From contig AP026545.1 of the NCBI GenBank assembly GCA_026075535.2, positions 992,001 to 1,056,000 on the forward strand: a DNA stretch of 64,000 bases, written 5' to 3'. A program made the position numbers and the translations under genes. The notes beneath the pieces are model-generated. The model did not search any database. It saw only the letters and a program-made list of their open reading frames with translations, and had not been told where the DNA came from. Of this stretch, positions 36,924 to 47,859 are shown in pieces (within the stretch, counting starts at the first letter, position 1; the number at the start of each line of letters is the position of its first letter). The DNA is from Tricholoma matsutake (Eukaryota; Basidiomycota; Agaricomycetes; Agaricales; Tricholomataceae).

Positions 36924-36933
36924 AGAGTTTTCT
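36924..36933 (-). other. Self-complementary primer-binding site of gypsy-3
   Basis: On the minus strand AGAAAACTCT starts 2 nt after the 5' LTR. It pairs perfectly with AGAGTTTTCT in the left LTR (31428-31437) and with one C/T difference in the right LTR (36977-36986). Confidence 0.6.
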
Positions 36934-36935
36934 AC

Positions 36936-37301
36936 TATAAGGGCAACCTAAGCCTCTAGCAAAGGGAAATCCGAAGAGAAAACTCCAAGGATCCCCTTGC
37001 TGATGCCCAGTATATGTGAAGATGACAAAAATCAAATATAACCTAAAAATAGAAAAAGGCAGAGATAGGCGGATCAAGGCCGCCGAATGACATCATACCA
37101 AGGGGTATGTGTCAGAAGGGGTACTCCACCTCTAAATATAAAAGTGTCAACATGTACAAACATGATAGCAAGGGAAAATTAGTAATAAAATCTGGAAAAA
37201 TCATAGAAAATGAAGAATAGAAGGAAATGAGGTGGGGAAAAATATAGGACGAACATAAAAAATAGGAAAAACACACAGGGCACCCCCCTAGTCCACTTAC
37301 A
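36936..37301 (-). repeat. 5' LTR of gypsy-3 (right copy)
   Basis: The 366-bp LTR matches 31327-31752 apart from the 60-bp insert there and scattered transitions. It is followed by gcacc, the target copy. Confidence 0.9.
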
Positions 37302-38147
37302 GCACCCAGGTAGGCCCCACCACCATTGAGACAGCCACCCAAACTGAGGACGACCCCACTGCCCTTGTTACAAACCCTCCATCGCCCCCAATCCCAGCCA
37401 CATCATCGTCGACGATGCCTACACAGCCCCCATCAATGTCGACAATATTGTCGACAACAACAACCTTCCCTGCTTCAAACCAGCTCCCAACAGCTCATAA
37501 ACGATGCCATTTGCTTCCAGACCTACCTACAGCACTCTACCCAGCCCCCAGCCCCTCCTTTTGCACTCCGAGCCCCCCAGCGCCACCACCATGTCACCAT
37601 CAACAATGGCAATGATACCTGATGCAAATGGCCGAAAAACAACAACTAGGGCATTGTCTAGCCCCCAGATGCCTGCCAACACCCAGGAGACTGTTAACAA
37701 GGCTGTAAATGATGTACAGGGACTGTCTACAGCTGAGGAAACTAATTTGCAAGACGATGAGCAACTGCTTTCATTGAAACACGTCATTGGCTCGACAGAC
37801 AAACCCTGCAGGCCCCATCATCCCAAACGACAATCCAGGAGCCATCCTACACCACCCAGCTCCCCCCAGCTCCTGCCAGACCCCTGTTATGCACCACGAG
37901 CCCACTACAACACCTCACGCATCCATCAGATCTGCTATGTCATCAACAATGTGTCCATCAATGATGGCTGTATCCTCTGCTCTGGCCCACTCTGGAACAT
38001 GAGCCACAGCTCAGGAACGATGGACCACACACCTAGACACACCAGAATGCCCCCAAAACGCTTTACAGCCACCCAGCTTGCCCCAGAACCCCTGTAAATG
38101 TGCTGTTTCACCACCCCCTGTGTCTCACACCTCAGCCGTGTTACTGA

Positions 38148-38287
38148 TGGACACCACAGAGGTGCCCTATAGCAATGGCAAGGCCACCAGATGGTATAGC
38201 AATGCTGAACTATGACAATGTGACTACGTGACTCTACCAACATGGTCACATGACTACCTGGAGTAGGTGACCACTCACCCTACTCCA
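38148..38287 (-). repeat. 3' LTR of element A'
   Basis: On the minus strand it starts TGGAGTAGGGTGAGTGG directly after gatgggcaca, the counterpart of the purine tract before the 3' LTR of A. Confidence 0.85.
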
Positions 38288-39740
38288 TGTGCCCATCTCC
38301 CAAATGGCGACGTCCTCATCGCCAGAGAAAAAAAGAGAAACAAGAACAATAGGTATAAAACATAATGTAGCAATGAAGCTAAGAAAATTCTATGGTTGAT
38401 AAAAAAAATATGACAAGAAATGACTCAACACGGTGGTGTCCATCCCAAAGCATGAAGGGCATGGCTTAAGTCGATGAGATGGGGGTCTTGATCCCAGTCA
38501 AGCTTTGGAGCAGAAGGAGCAGAAGGAGCAGGAGGAGCAGGTGCTACTCCAAAGGGCATAATAACAATGGGTCATCCTGGTCCAATACTGGAGGGATGAC
38601 ATCAGGTAATAAAAGGTTGAGGTGGAACAAGAGAAGGCAGAGCTGAATTAAAAAAATTTTGGGATGGTAGATATTGCAGGGGGGCTTGTTGTTGTCTTGT
38701 CCATCATCGTAGTGATCCAAACAGCTGTAGATGGCCTGTCTTCAGACTGGAGATATCTCGCAGCAGGGTGCTGGGGGCAGTAGGTAATGATGCAGCATCA
38801 TCAGCCCAGTCGAAACATTTGGGAAGTGGTGAAACAGCTCATTTAGGGTCGAGCTGGGGTGAGCTGGGGTGAGCTGGGGTGTATGGATGGAAACGTGGGC
38901 ATAGATGGTGAGCAGGGGGTATCATCAGGTGTCGACAGCATCATTAGTGATGCAGCAGGGGTGTAGGATGCAGGTAATGGCAAAACGGTTTGTTTTGGGG
39001 GGTTTAGGGGCGAGCTAGGGCTTTGGGATGCATTTTGGGGGCATTTTGCTGCTTCTGGCTGCATATGTCGTCGTTCTGGAGCTGCCAGTGGTGGTCCTGA
39101 GCTGGGCAGAGCAGGGGATTCAGTCATCATCAACGAACACATTGATGATGATGTGGCAGTTGCGCTGGGTGTTTCAGAGCGAATGGGGGTATGGGGAGGG
39201 AGTTGGAGAGAGGTGGGTGGTGTGTGAAGCTTCTTAGGCTGTTGTTCAGAGTTTGGGGGGAGCAGGTTCATTTTGTCAAGTCGATAACATGTTTTGATGA
39301 GCACACCTGCTCATCGTTGTGTAACATCATTGCCTAGGCTATAGACCTTTTTGTATGTCATTTGGGACCTGGCAATCAGTACACAGAGTGGTAGAGTTCA
39401 TTTGCATGCTAGATGAGACCTGGGTCATCATTTCCAGAGTGGTTGCAGCAGATAATGTTGCCGTTGTTGGTGGTGATGTGGCGACAAAACAGTGGGGCTC
39501 AGAGCTCGAGATGGGGGCCTGTGGAGGCTGTAGGTGTGCTGTGGGTCGACTCGGCAGTGTGTGCCATCATTTCTGAGCAGTTAGTGGCTGTTTTGATGCT
39601 GGGGAAGTGGTAGTGGTGAGCATTGTCGACAATGTTGGCAACATTGATAGGGGCTGTGCTGGCATCATCAGCAGTGACGAAGCAGCATTGGAAGGTAAGG
39701 GGGGGCTGGTAACGAGGGCTATGGCATCATTCTTGGTCTG

Positions 39741-40119
39741 TGTTAGGAAACCACCCCATTACCTAATAAACTTTCATTTTTATTTTATTATGTCGAATTA
39801 CACTACATGACGCCAAATGACGCTACATTTTGATAGCGTGAGAATTTTATTTCGCACACATCACAATGTACGTGCATGTACGAGTGCATCGGTAACAACA
39901 ATGTACAATATACGTAACATAGTATATAAACCCTGTTGTGTTCTCTTAGGTATTCCACCTACATTTTTGGTGTGAAAGGCCTATCTCAACAAACTTACCT
40001 ATTAATAACCCCTGGCATCAAAACCATCAATTTCCCCATCACACGCATGGATCCCGCCCCCTTCTTGTAGAGAGAACCCGCACGGTCTTAGCTAGCAGAT
40101 AGTGGGTGTCACCCTAACA
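39741..40119 (+). repeat. 5' LTR of gypsy-2 (379 bp)
   Basis: Relative to the 3' LTR it lacks 23 bp between the TATA box and the predicted RNA start and has 15 substitutions, 14 of them CG versus TG/CA. Confidence 0.95.
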
Positions 40120-40121
40120 GA

Positions 40122-40132
40122 AGAATACAACT
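40122..40132 (+). other. Self-complementary primer-binding site of gypsy-2
   Basis: agaatacaact, starting 2 nt after the LTR, pairs with agttgtgttct at 45753-45763 in the 3' LTR over 11 nt with one T/G pair (wobble in RNA). Eleven nt is the length known for Tf1 self-priming. Confidence 0.55.
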
Positions 40133-40605
40133 ACCCATATCAGTGTGCCTTCTCTTACTTGCGCATACATCATTGTTTCACCGCGCCACATCCAATTACT
40201 CATCCTTTCGGCACGAGCCGGAAGTACTTGTATATACATAATCTACCTTTTCTTTTGTAAGCCGATGCCAGGCCTCGCCTTACATTGCAACTGCCAGTGA
40301 TCGAGAGGCAGCGCTCATCATTAGGACAGCTGAAACCAGACAACCGATCGGATCTGGTTTAGTTATGATTTACATCACTCTATTCGGACGACTATTTTAG
40401 TTACAAGCCGAATTCAGTGATATCTCCGAAATCAGGCACTGTTGGAAGGGTTATTGATCCGAAGTGTCAAAATAGGCGCCCGACAAATGACGAACCATTG
40501 ACGAACCTTGACGAACCTTATCACGTGACCCGTAAACGTTTGGAGAGGTCTCGAAGAAAAATTTTGAATTTGTCGAAGAAGTGATTCATCACAGATTCTA
40601 CAATT

Positions 40606-41704
40606 ATGTCCGAACCTTCAACTTCTAATCCCGGTCTTAATCCTGTTCCCATACCAGCACTAGAGGCAAAAATTGATGTGCTCACAGCACAAATGTTGCA
40701 ATTAGTGTCAGTATTGGCAGCATCACAGCCCAGACAAGTGGAAGTACAGCCAGAGACAACAGGAGAAAGAGATAATGAGATGGAGGAGATGGTGGAGTGG
40801 ATATCGCAGGAGGATGAGACGGTGGAGAAATCCGGAAATGGAAAAGCGCGCTTACCTAAGTACACACCCCCCGCAAATCTTTGATGGTACCATGGAGAAT
40901 ACAAAATCCTTCATCAGCTCTATAGTATTGTACATCCATGGGAGGAAGCCAGAGTTTCATACAGCTGAGTCTAGGATTATGTTTGCTCTCTCATACATTC
41001 AGGGGGGGAAAGCACAGTTCTGGAGAAACAAGGCTATTAATCAAATTGCCATGGGAAATAAACCATTTGCAACCTTCAAGGAATTTCTGGAGAGATTGGA
41101 GGCACAGTTTGGAGACCCTAATCCAAAGGCGACAGCCAATGCTAAATTAAAGACCATGTGCCAAGGTTCCTTAACGGCGGATGAATTTATTTTGCAGTTC
41201 AAAGCAGAAGCTTCGCAAATGGACATGGGAGAAGCTGCGTTGGTAGAGTTTTTGAAAGCAGGATTAAATCCCTCTTTATTCAAGTCTATCTACCAACTAC
41301 CTTCTATGCCAGAGAAGTTGGACGAGTGGTATAATTGGGCAATGCGCCTTGACCAGCAATATCGGCAGGAACAGGCGGAGTCAAAGTTGATGTATGGAAG
41401 TAGTAAATTTGGAAAGTCATCAGGAGGAAAGTCCAAGAAAGGAAAGGCGCCTCAGGTGCAAGCTCCAAGGGCACAGCCACTGGCCATGGCAGTGACACCT
41501 ATAGTTACGGAGTCAGCAGCACCAGCAGAGGCAATGGAGGTTGATCAAGTGGGGAGACAAGCCCCACTTAAATGTTTTAACTGTGGGCAGTTAGGACACA
41601 TTTCTAAGTATTGCAAGCAGAAGAGAAAGATCAGGGGAGCTACAATCGAGGAAGTGAAGCAGGAGGAAGGCAAGCAGGAGAATTTTGTGGAAGAGTCCCA
41701 GTGA
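40606..41704 (+). pseudogene. gag: Gypsy-2 gag, single frameshift
   Basis: The ATG at 40606 starts MSEPSTSNPGLNPVPIPALEAKI, with a predicted coiled N-terminus. At about 40868 a run of six C (cacaccccccg) shifts the frame; five C would join to FDGTMENTKSFISSIVLYI. The capsid-like core (GKAQFWRNKAINQIA, FKEFLERLEAQFGDPN) and zinc knuckle CFNCGQLGHISKYC (about 41572-41613) follow, ending at 41704. Pol overlaps by about 90 nt in the -1 frame. Confidence 0.92.
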
Positions 41705-44700
41705 AGGTTTCCCCATTGGTGACCCAGAATCGTTACAATGTATTAGTATCTGAGGAAACCCAGAGTAAATCAGAAAAGGAAATCGAGGAGCAGTACAACT
41801 GTTGCGAATCACGCAACAAAGAAAACTGTCACATGTCATTTCCGAAAACCCCTAAATTCTTTATTCGCTCTGCGCGAATAGAACCTGAAATCACCTTGAC
41901 TGTGGGACTGAAGACAGTGGACACGCATGCAGCTATTGATGTGGAAGCATTGCTTGACAGTGGTGCTACAGGATTATTTATTAATCGATCCTTAATTACC
42001 GGAAACGGTATTAACACACGCAAGCTGGTGCAACCTATAATGGTGTACAATATTGATGGAACAGTCAATTGTGGAGGAACTATCAAGGAGGAGGTGACTA
42101 TGGTACTAAAGTATCAGGAGCATCAGGAGCGAGCCATATTCGAAGTGTGCGATCTTGGGAAAACCAATCTAATAATAGGATGTCCGTGGTTATGGAAGCA
42201 TAATCCCGAAATTGATTGGAAAACTGGGAAAGTACAAATGACTTGTTGTCCTAAGGAATGTAATGTGTATGGGAGGAAGATGAAGAAAGAAAAAAGGAAA
42301 AAGAAAGAGAAAGAATATCTGAGGAAGTATTCTGTTACGATGGAGGAGGTGGAGGATGAGGAAATGCCAAATGGGGAAGTTCCAATCATGATCGAGAAAG
42401 AAGAGCAGAAGCAAACCTTTAGAGCAGTTCATGGAGGACAGTCATGGGACAAGAATATCTTGAAGGTGGAGAAGCCAGTGGAGGAATGGGTGCCAAAAGT
42501 GTATCATAAACATTTGTCAGTATTCCAAAAGAAGGAGTCTGAGCGAATGCCGGTGCGGAAGCCATGGGATCATGCAATTGAGATGAAGCCAGGGTTTGTG
42601 CTGAAGAAGTCGAAGGTATATCCGTTATCTCCGATGGAACAAGAAGAAGTGGATGCATTCCTGAAGGAGCAATTGCGCAAAGGATACATACGACCTTCAA
42701 AATCACTGCAGACATCACCAATATTCTTCATGCCCAAAAAAGACCAAAGGAAGAGGATGTGTACCAATTATAGGTATCTGAATGAGTGGACAGTGAAGAA
42801 TGGGTACCCCCTGCCGTTGATCTCAGAAATAATTGATAAGGTGGGAAAAGCCAAGGTCTTTACAAAATTGGATTTACAATGGGGATACAACAATGTATGA
42901 ATAAAGAAAGGAGATGAGTGGAAGGCTGCATTTGCCATGCGTTGAGGATCCTTCGAGCCACTTGTCATGTTTTTTGGGATGACTAATAGTCCCCCGACCT
43001 TTCAAAATATGATGAACAACATTTTCAAGGACGTAATAGACAAAGGCATGGTAATAATATTTATTGATGACATTCTGATATTCACAGAGGATGAAGAGAA
43101 TCATGAAGTGATAGTGCAAGAGGTGTTATGGAGGTTGGTGGAGAACAATCTATTTTTGAAACCAGAGAAGTGTGTGTTTGGGGCAAGCGAGATCGAGTTC
43201 CTAGGATTATTGATTGGCCCTGATGGGATCAAAATGGATCCAATCAAGGTACAGGCGATCACAGATTGGCCTGCGCCCACCTGTGTCAAGGAGGTTCAAG
43301 CCTTCTTGGGACTCACAAATTATTATCGTCACTTTGTGCACAATTTTTCTAAAATTGCCGCACCCTTACATAACCTTACGTGAAAGGGAGTAGTGTGGAG
43401 GTGGGGAGAGCAGCAGCAGACAGTGTTTGAGGAGTTGAAGAGGAAGTTTGTGGAGGGACCAATATTAGCCCCAGTGGATTTCACACACCCTTTGCGAGTG
43501 GAATCTGATGCATCCGATTTTGCTACTGGAGCGGTATTATCAATGCTGTGCGAAGATGACAAATGGCATCCTTGTGCATACTTGTCAAAAGGGTTGAATG
43601 ATGTGGAGAGGAATTATGATGTGCATGACAAAGAGATGTTGGGGATAATATGAGCATTGGAGGCATGGAGGCATTATTTGGAGGGATGTATGCATTAAAT
43701 TGAGATCTGGACGGATCATCAAAATCTGCAATACTTCATGTCCGCTAAAAAGCTTAATCGCCGGCAAGGGTGTTGGGCACTATTCCTATCGCGTTTCAAC
43801 TTTCACTTGGTCCATAAAGCAGGAAGCTTAATGAGGAAAGCAGATGCCTTATCCAGACATATTGATCATAAAAGGGGGGTGGAGGAGGACAATAAAAATG
43901 TTACCTTACTCAAACCCGAATACTTTTGCATTTGCACTATGCATCAAGGGCATCTATTAATAGATAGCTCGGAAATGGAAATGTTGTCTAAAATTAGACA
44001 ATGTTCGGAAATGGATGATGAAGTAGTGGAAGCCATGAAAGCTCTGAAGGGAGAGAAGAAAGGTAATATCAAAGGAGACGAATGGGCTGAGGAACAAGGG
44101 TTGGTGTTGTTCCAAGGAAAAGTGTATGTACCAAAGGATCAGGATTTGCGAAGGGAGATTGTCTGGTTACATCACAATACGCCGATTGCTGGACACCCAG
44201 GAAGATGGAAGACATTGGAATTAGTAATGAGAAATTATTGGTGGCCCAGAATTTCGAAGTATGTGTTGGGGTATGTGGATGGATGTGATACATACATGAG
44301 GGGGAAGAAATTTCCAGAGAAACCTGCAGGAAAATTAATGCCGAACCCTATACCTAAAGCACCATGGCGAGATATATCTGTGGATTTTATTACCGGATTA
44401 CCCGAGGCTCAAGGGTATGATGCAATATTCGTAGTATGCGACTGCTTTACAAAGGAGGTCCATATTATTCCTACTACTACAGAAACCTCATCATTGGGCT
44501 TGGCGCGCCTCTATCTAAATCAGGTATGGCGGTTACATGTGTTACCCAATACCATTATCTCCGATCGTGGACCACAATTTGCTTCCGTGTTTATGCAAGA
44601 ACTAAACAACATATTGGGAATTCAAACTAAATTATCTATGGCATATCACCCACAGACTGATGGGCAGACAGAGAGAATGAATCAGGAGTGGGAGCAGTAC

Positions 44701-45525
44701 CTATGTATGTTTGTCAACTACCGACAAACCGACTGGCCCAAATGGTTGGCAATTGCCGAATTTTCCCACAATAACAAATTCCATTCGGCTACTCGTATGT
44801 CACCCTTTTTCGCGAATTATGGATATCATCCTTGCATGGGAGTAGAACCCAGAAGGGAAGTCAAAGTACAGTCGGTAGAAGATTTTGTATCTAAGATGCA
44901 AAGGGTACAAGAGGAAGCAGAGGTGGCATTGAAGAAAGCACATGATGACATGATGCAACACGCGGATCGTACTCGAGCATGCGCTCCAGAGTACAAAGTT
45001 GGTGACTTGGTACGGCTAAGTACCAAGGACCTGAATATTCCACAACCTTCAAAGACACCTACGGAGAAACAAGTTGGCCCATATGTGATCTCTAAAGTGA
45101 TCTCGCCTAATGCAGTAGTGCTAAGATTACCCCGATCATTTAAGATTGATCCTGAGATTAACATATCCCACCTATGCCCTTACTGTCTGCCCACTATTCC
45201 TGGCCAACAAACTACTCCGCAACCTCCAATAATAGTAGAAGGTGCTCCAGAATACATAGTTGAAGAAATTCTAGACTCACGTCTTCGACGGAACAAATTG
45301 GAGTTCTTAATAAAGTGGAAAAACTATACCGACAAAAATAATTTGTGGGAACCTGAAAAGAATTGTAAGCAAGCACATAACGCGATCGCCCAATTCTTTA
45401 AACATAATCCGAATGCTCCGCGTCGCATTGTGAGAATGGTGTATGAGGGGATGAAATTCTGGCCTTACCAAAATTTCACAGAGGGGACAAACATAATATT
45501 TTCTCACCTGGAAGTTGAGGCATAA
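41611..45525 (+). pseudogene. pol: Gypsy-2 pol with chromodomain
   Basis: One uninterrupted frame covers protease (ALLDSGATGLFINRSL, about 41948-41995), RT (FTKLDLQWGYNNV, LVMFFGMTNSPPTF, IIFIDDILIF: the YxDD box reads F-I-D-D), RNase H (VESDASDFATGAVL), integrase (CDTYMRG in place of the usual CxxC pair; VDFITGLPEAQG, SDRGPQFASVF, YHPQTDGQTERMNQEWEQY) and chromodomain (YIVEEILDSRLRRNKLEFLIKWKNY, 45250-45330). Stops: TGA at 42898, 42943, 43381, 43651 (Arg expected) and TAA at 43696 (Gln possible). No frameshift is seen in pol. Confidence 0.95.
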
Positions 45526-45536
45526 AAGGGGGGTAA

Positions 45537-45938
45537 TGTTAGGAAACCACCCCATTACCTAATAAACTTTCATTTTTATTTTATTATGTCGAATTACACT
45601 ACATGACGCCAAATGACGCTACATTTTGATAGCATGAGAATTTTATTTCACACACATCACAATGTATGCGCATGTACGAGTGCGTCAGTAACAACAATGT
45701 ACAATATATGTAACATAGTATATAAACCCTAAATATATGCCTAGGGGACCCCAGTTGTGTTCTCTTAGGTATTCCACCTACGTTTTTGGTGTGAAAGGCC
45801 TATCTCAACAAACTTACCTATTAATAACCCCTCGCATCAAAACCATCAATTTCCCCATCATGCGCGTGGATCCCGCCCCCTTCTTGTAGAGAGAACCCAC
45901 ATGGTCTTAGCTAGCAGATAGTGGGTGTCGCCCTAACA
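45537..45938 (+). repeat. 3' LTR of gypsy-2 (402 bp)
   Basis: It starts TGTTAGGAAACCACC after aaaaggggggtaa and ends GTCGCCCTAACA. It keeps the 23-bp segment missing in the 5' LTR. Confidence 0.95.
45717..45763 (+). promoter_or_regulatory. TATA box and predicted transcript start in gypsy-2 LTR
   Basis: agtatataaa (45717-45726) lies about 30 bp upstream of agttgtgttct (45753-45763), the complement of the primer site at 40122-40132. In the 5' LTR the intervening 23 bp are deleted, bringing the TATA box to about 10 bp from the same site. Confidence 0.5.
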
Positions 45939-47020
45939 GTCTGAGTAGCTGCCTGTGTAGTTTTTGTAGTAGTCTGTATATTGAAGTTGGCACAGAGTGC
46001 TGTGTGTGTGTTTTTAAGTGAGTTGGGGTCTTCTTGGTCAGGCGGCTCCATTTGAAGGGCGGTACAGCAACCTTCAGGGGCATTGTTGATCTGTGCAGCC
46101 ATTTCTTCGGTCCTAGGTGCTACCTGGGTGCTAGTGTTGATCCAAGTGGTCGTTTCGGGGTCAGTTTGGACTTTGGTGTCATCAAGGAGGACAGCGCCTC
46201 ACCACAACTCATGAGCATGAGCCTCCTTCGAGATGCACAGGCCCAGGCCATGGCCTTTGGCAAGCCACCTCTGTCATTCATCATACTCCCCAGCTTGTAA
46301 TCCCTTCTTTATGCCCTCAGATCTGCCCTCTTCATACTTCTGGACCTCTACCTCTTCATTTGCTAGCCTCACCTCTTTATACCCTGCCTCCCATCCTTCT
46401 CTATGACTCTGCAACTTTGCATCCTCTAAAAATTCCTTACCATCCTCGAGACCATCCTCAAACCCATCCTCATATCCGAGCTTCCTCCCTTCTAAGCATC
46501 CATCGAGTCGAGCTTCGTCCAAGAGTACTCAGACTTCTTCATGTGTATAAGTAAACGGTTCAAGTGGTCGCGACATTGCATTGTTTGTTGGTGATGCGGC
46601 TGTGGCTGTGTCAACAACACGTGTTGTGTTGTTGGTGTTGTTTGCAGCTGGTTCCTCTGGGCTTGTAGTAGCTGTAGCTGTAGTGGTGACAGAATGAATT
46701 GCAATGGATTTACTGGCATTTTCACGCTGTTTCTTCTTCTGGGCTCATTTGCCTTGTCCTGGGCCTGGCATGTTGGCAAGTGGGGTAATGACAAGACTGG
46801 GGTTGAGCTAAGTGTATACTGGGGGCTCAGAACTCAAAGACACAAGCTAGGATACTCAAAATGCAAGACAATAGACGTGAGACACAAAGTAAAGCTCAGG
46901 AATGCAAGACAAGACTCAGAACATGAATTAGACCAAAAAGTGAAAAACCAGTGATGTGGCACTTGAAACACAAGACTCGGAGGCTTTAAAGAGAGTCAAA
47001 TCTCGCTCTCATCACCAAGA

Positions 47021-47160
47021 TGGACACCCCAGAGGTGCCCAATAGCAATGGCGAGGCCACCAGATGGTATAGCAATGCTGAACTATGACAATGTGACTAC
47101 GTGACTCTACCAACATGGTCATGTGACTACCTGGAGTAGGTGACCACTCACCCTACTCCA
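47021..47160 (-). repeat. 5' LTR of element A'
   Basis: On the minus strand it starts TGGAGTAGGGTGAGTGG at 47160, ends GGGGTGTCCA at 47021 and is followed by the primer-site region TCTTGGTGATGAGAGCG. Confidence 0.85.
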
Positions 47161-47303
47161 CTGACGACGCTGTCTATGCCCACGGAAGCCCCCTGTTCAC
47201 CCCCCATCCCCCATTGACCCCAGCACACCCCAGCTCAACCCTAAATGAGCCGTTTTGCCACTTCCCGAATGTTTCGACTGGGCTGATGATGCCACATCAT
47301 TAC

Positions 47304-47859
47304 TAGAGATTGGCAGGGGTGACCCTTGGGTATTTCCATTGTTACCCTTACCCTTACCCTTCAAAACCTTTACCCTTGGTCAAGGGTAGGGGTTTTCAGG
47401 GGTAAGGGTAAGGGTACCCCAGGGTATAGAGACTATTCAATACCCTTGGGGGTATGATGCAAGGGTTTATTTCAAATAGTTTCCTGATGATGCTCAAACA
47501 TGGTCTTATCCATTCTCAGTAATTATCTGAGCTTTTAGCATGTTGAAAAGCACAAGGTAGTAGTCTAGTACTGTCTTTAGGAGAATACCTTTGCCTGAAT
47601 AACTCAATAGGCTGGGACCATAGAGGAAATAACCCAACTTGCACAGCAAAGAGTGGTCAGAGAGGTCATCAAGTTTCATAAGGGTTACCATACTGATATC
47701 ATGGATGGTTGACATCTTCTAAAGTGTGACTCTGTATACCCTTGTACCCTCCTCAGGGGTAAGGGTATGTAGAGGGTAGGAAAGTTCATACCCTTACCCT
47801 TACCCTCACGTACCCTTTGCCCATACCCCCAGGGGTATGTAAACCCTTGCCATTCACTA
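47304..47859. mobile_element. hAT-like non-autonomous element 2 (556 bp)
   Basis: Terminal inverted repeats TAGAGATTGGCAGGGGT / TAGTGAATGGCAAGGGT are flanked by the perfect 8-bp duplication atcattac (47296-47303, 47860-47867). The empty site is preserved in A' (38790-38810, minus strand: atcattacctactg). The interior is dominated by 'taccctta' and 'gggtatgg' words near both ends. No coding capacity. Confidence 0.88.

Larger units (their letters stand above)
31327..37301 (-). mobile_element. Gypsy-3: full-length chromovirus inside element A (5975 bp)
   Basis: LTRs at 31327-31752 and 36936-37301 are flanked by gcacc (31322-31326, 37302-37306). The homologous position in A' (near 46125-46140, ctagcacccaggtag on the minus strand) is the uninterrupted empty site. 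On the minus strand the order is 5' LTR, self-complementary primer site, gag, pol with chromodomain, polypurine tract (plus-strand 31753-31768) and 3' LTR. Confidence 0.93.
39741..45938 (+). mobile_element. Gypsy-2: complete chromovirus inside A' (6198 bp)
   Basis: LTRs 39741-40119 and 45537-45938 begin TGTTAGG and end CCTAACA, flanked by gtctg (39736-39740 and 45939-45943). Primer site, gag, pol with chromodomain and polypurine tract (45524-45536) are all present. It is the best preserved element in the window: one extra C in gag and five C-to-T type stops in pol. Confidence 0.95.
38424..46771 (-). pseudogene. Element A' protein, interrupted by gypsy-2
   Basis: The minus-strand ATG at 46771 starts MPGPGQGK, then a TGA where A reads on, then AQKKKQ. 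A coiled coil follows (GWEAGYKEVRLANEEVEVQKYEEG region, 46274-46500), then a Pro/Ser/Thr linker split by gypsy-2 (39741-45943). The linker continues to 38,900 and the C-terminus carries KLDWDQDPHLIDLSHALHALGW before a TGA at 38424. Both copies share this stop, so it is probably the genuine C-terminus. Several frame changes break the coiled-coil part. Confidence 0.6.
38148..47160 (-). mobile_element. Element A': inverted relative of A nested inside A
   Basis: LTRs 38148-38287 and 47021-47160 (140 bp, five differences) are flanked by ctga (38144-38147, 47161-47164), which lies inside the coding linker of element A. Without gypsy-2 and its target copy the element is 2810 bp, matching A's 2815 bp. 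On the minus strand the 5' LTR is followed by TCTTGGTGATGAGAGC, identical to the primer-site region of A, then the protein-coding region. LTR ends (TGGAGTAGGG...TGTCCA) match A, but the middle of the LTR is different, so A and A' are two LTR subtypes of one family. Confidence 0.85.
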
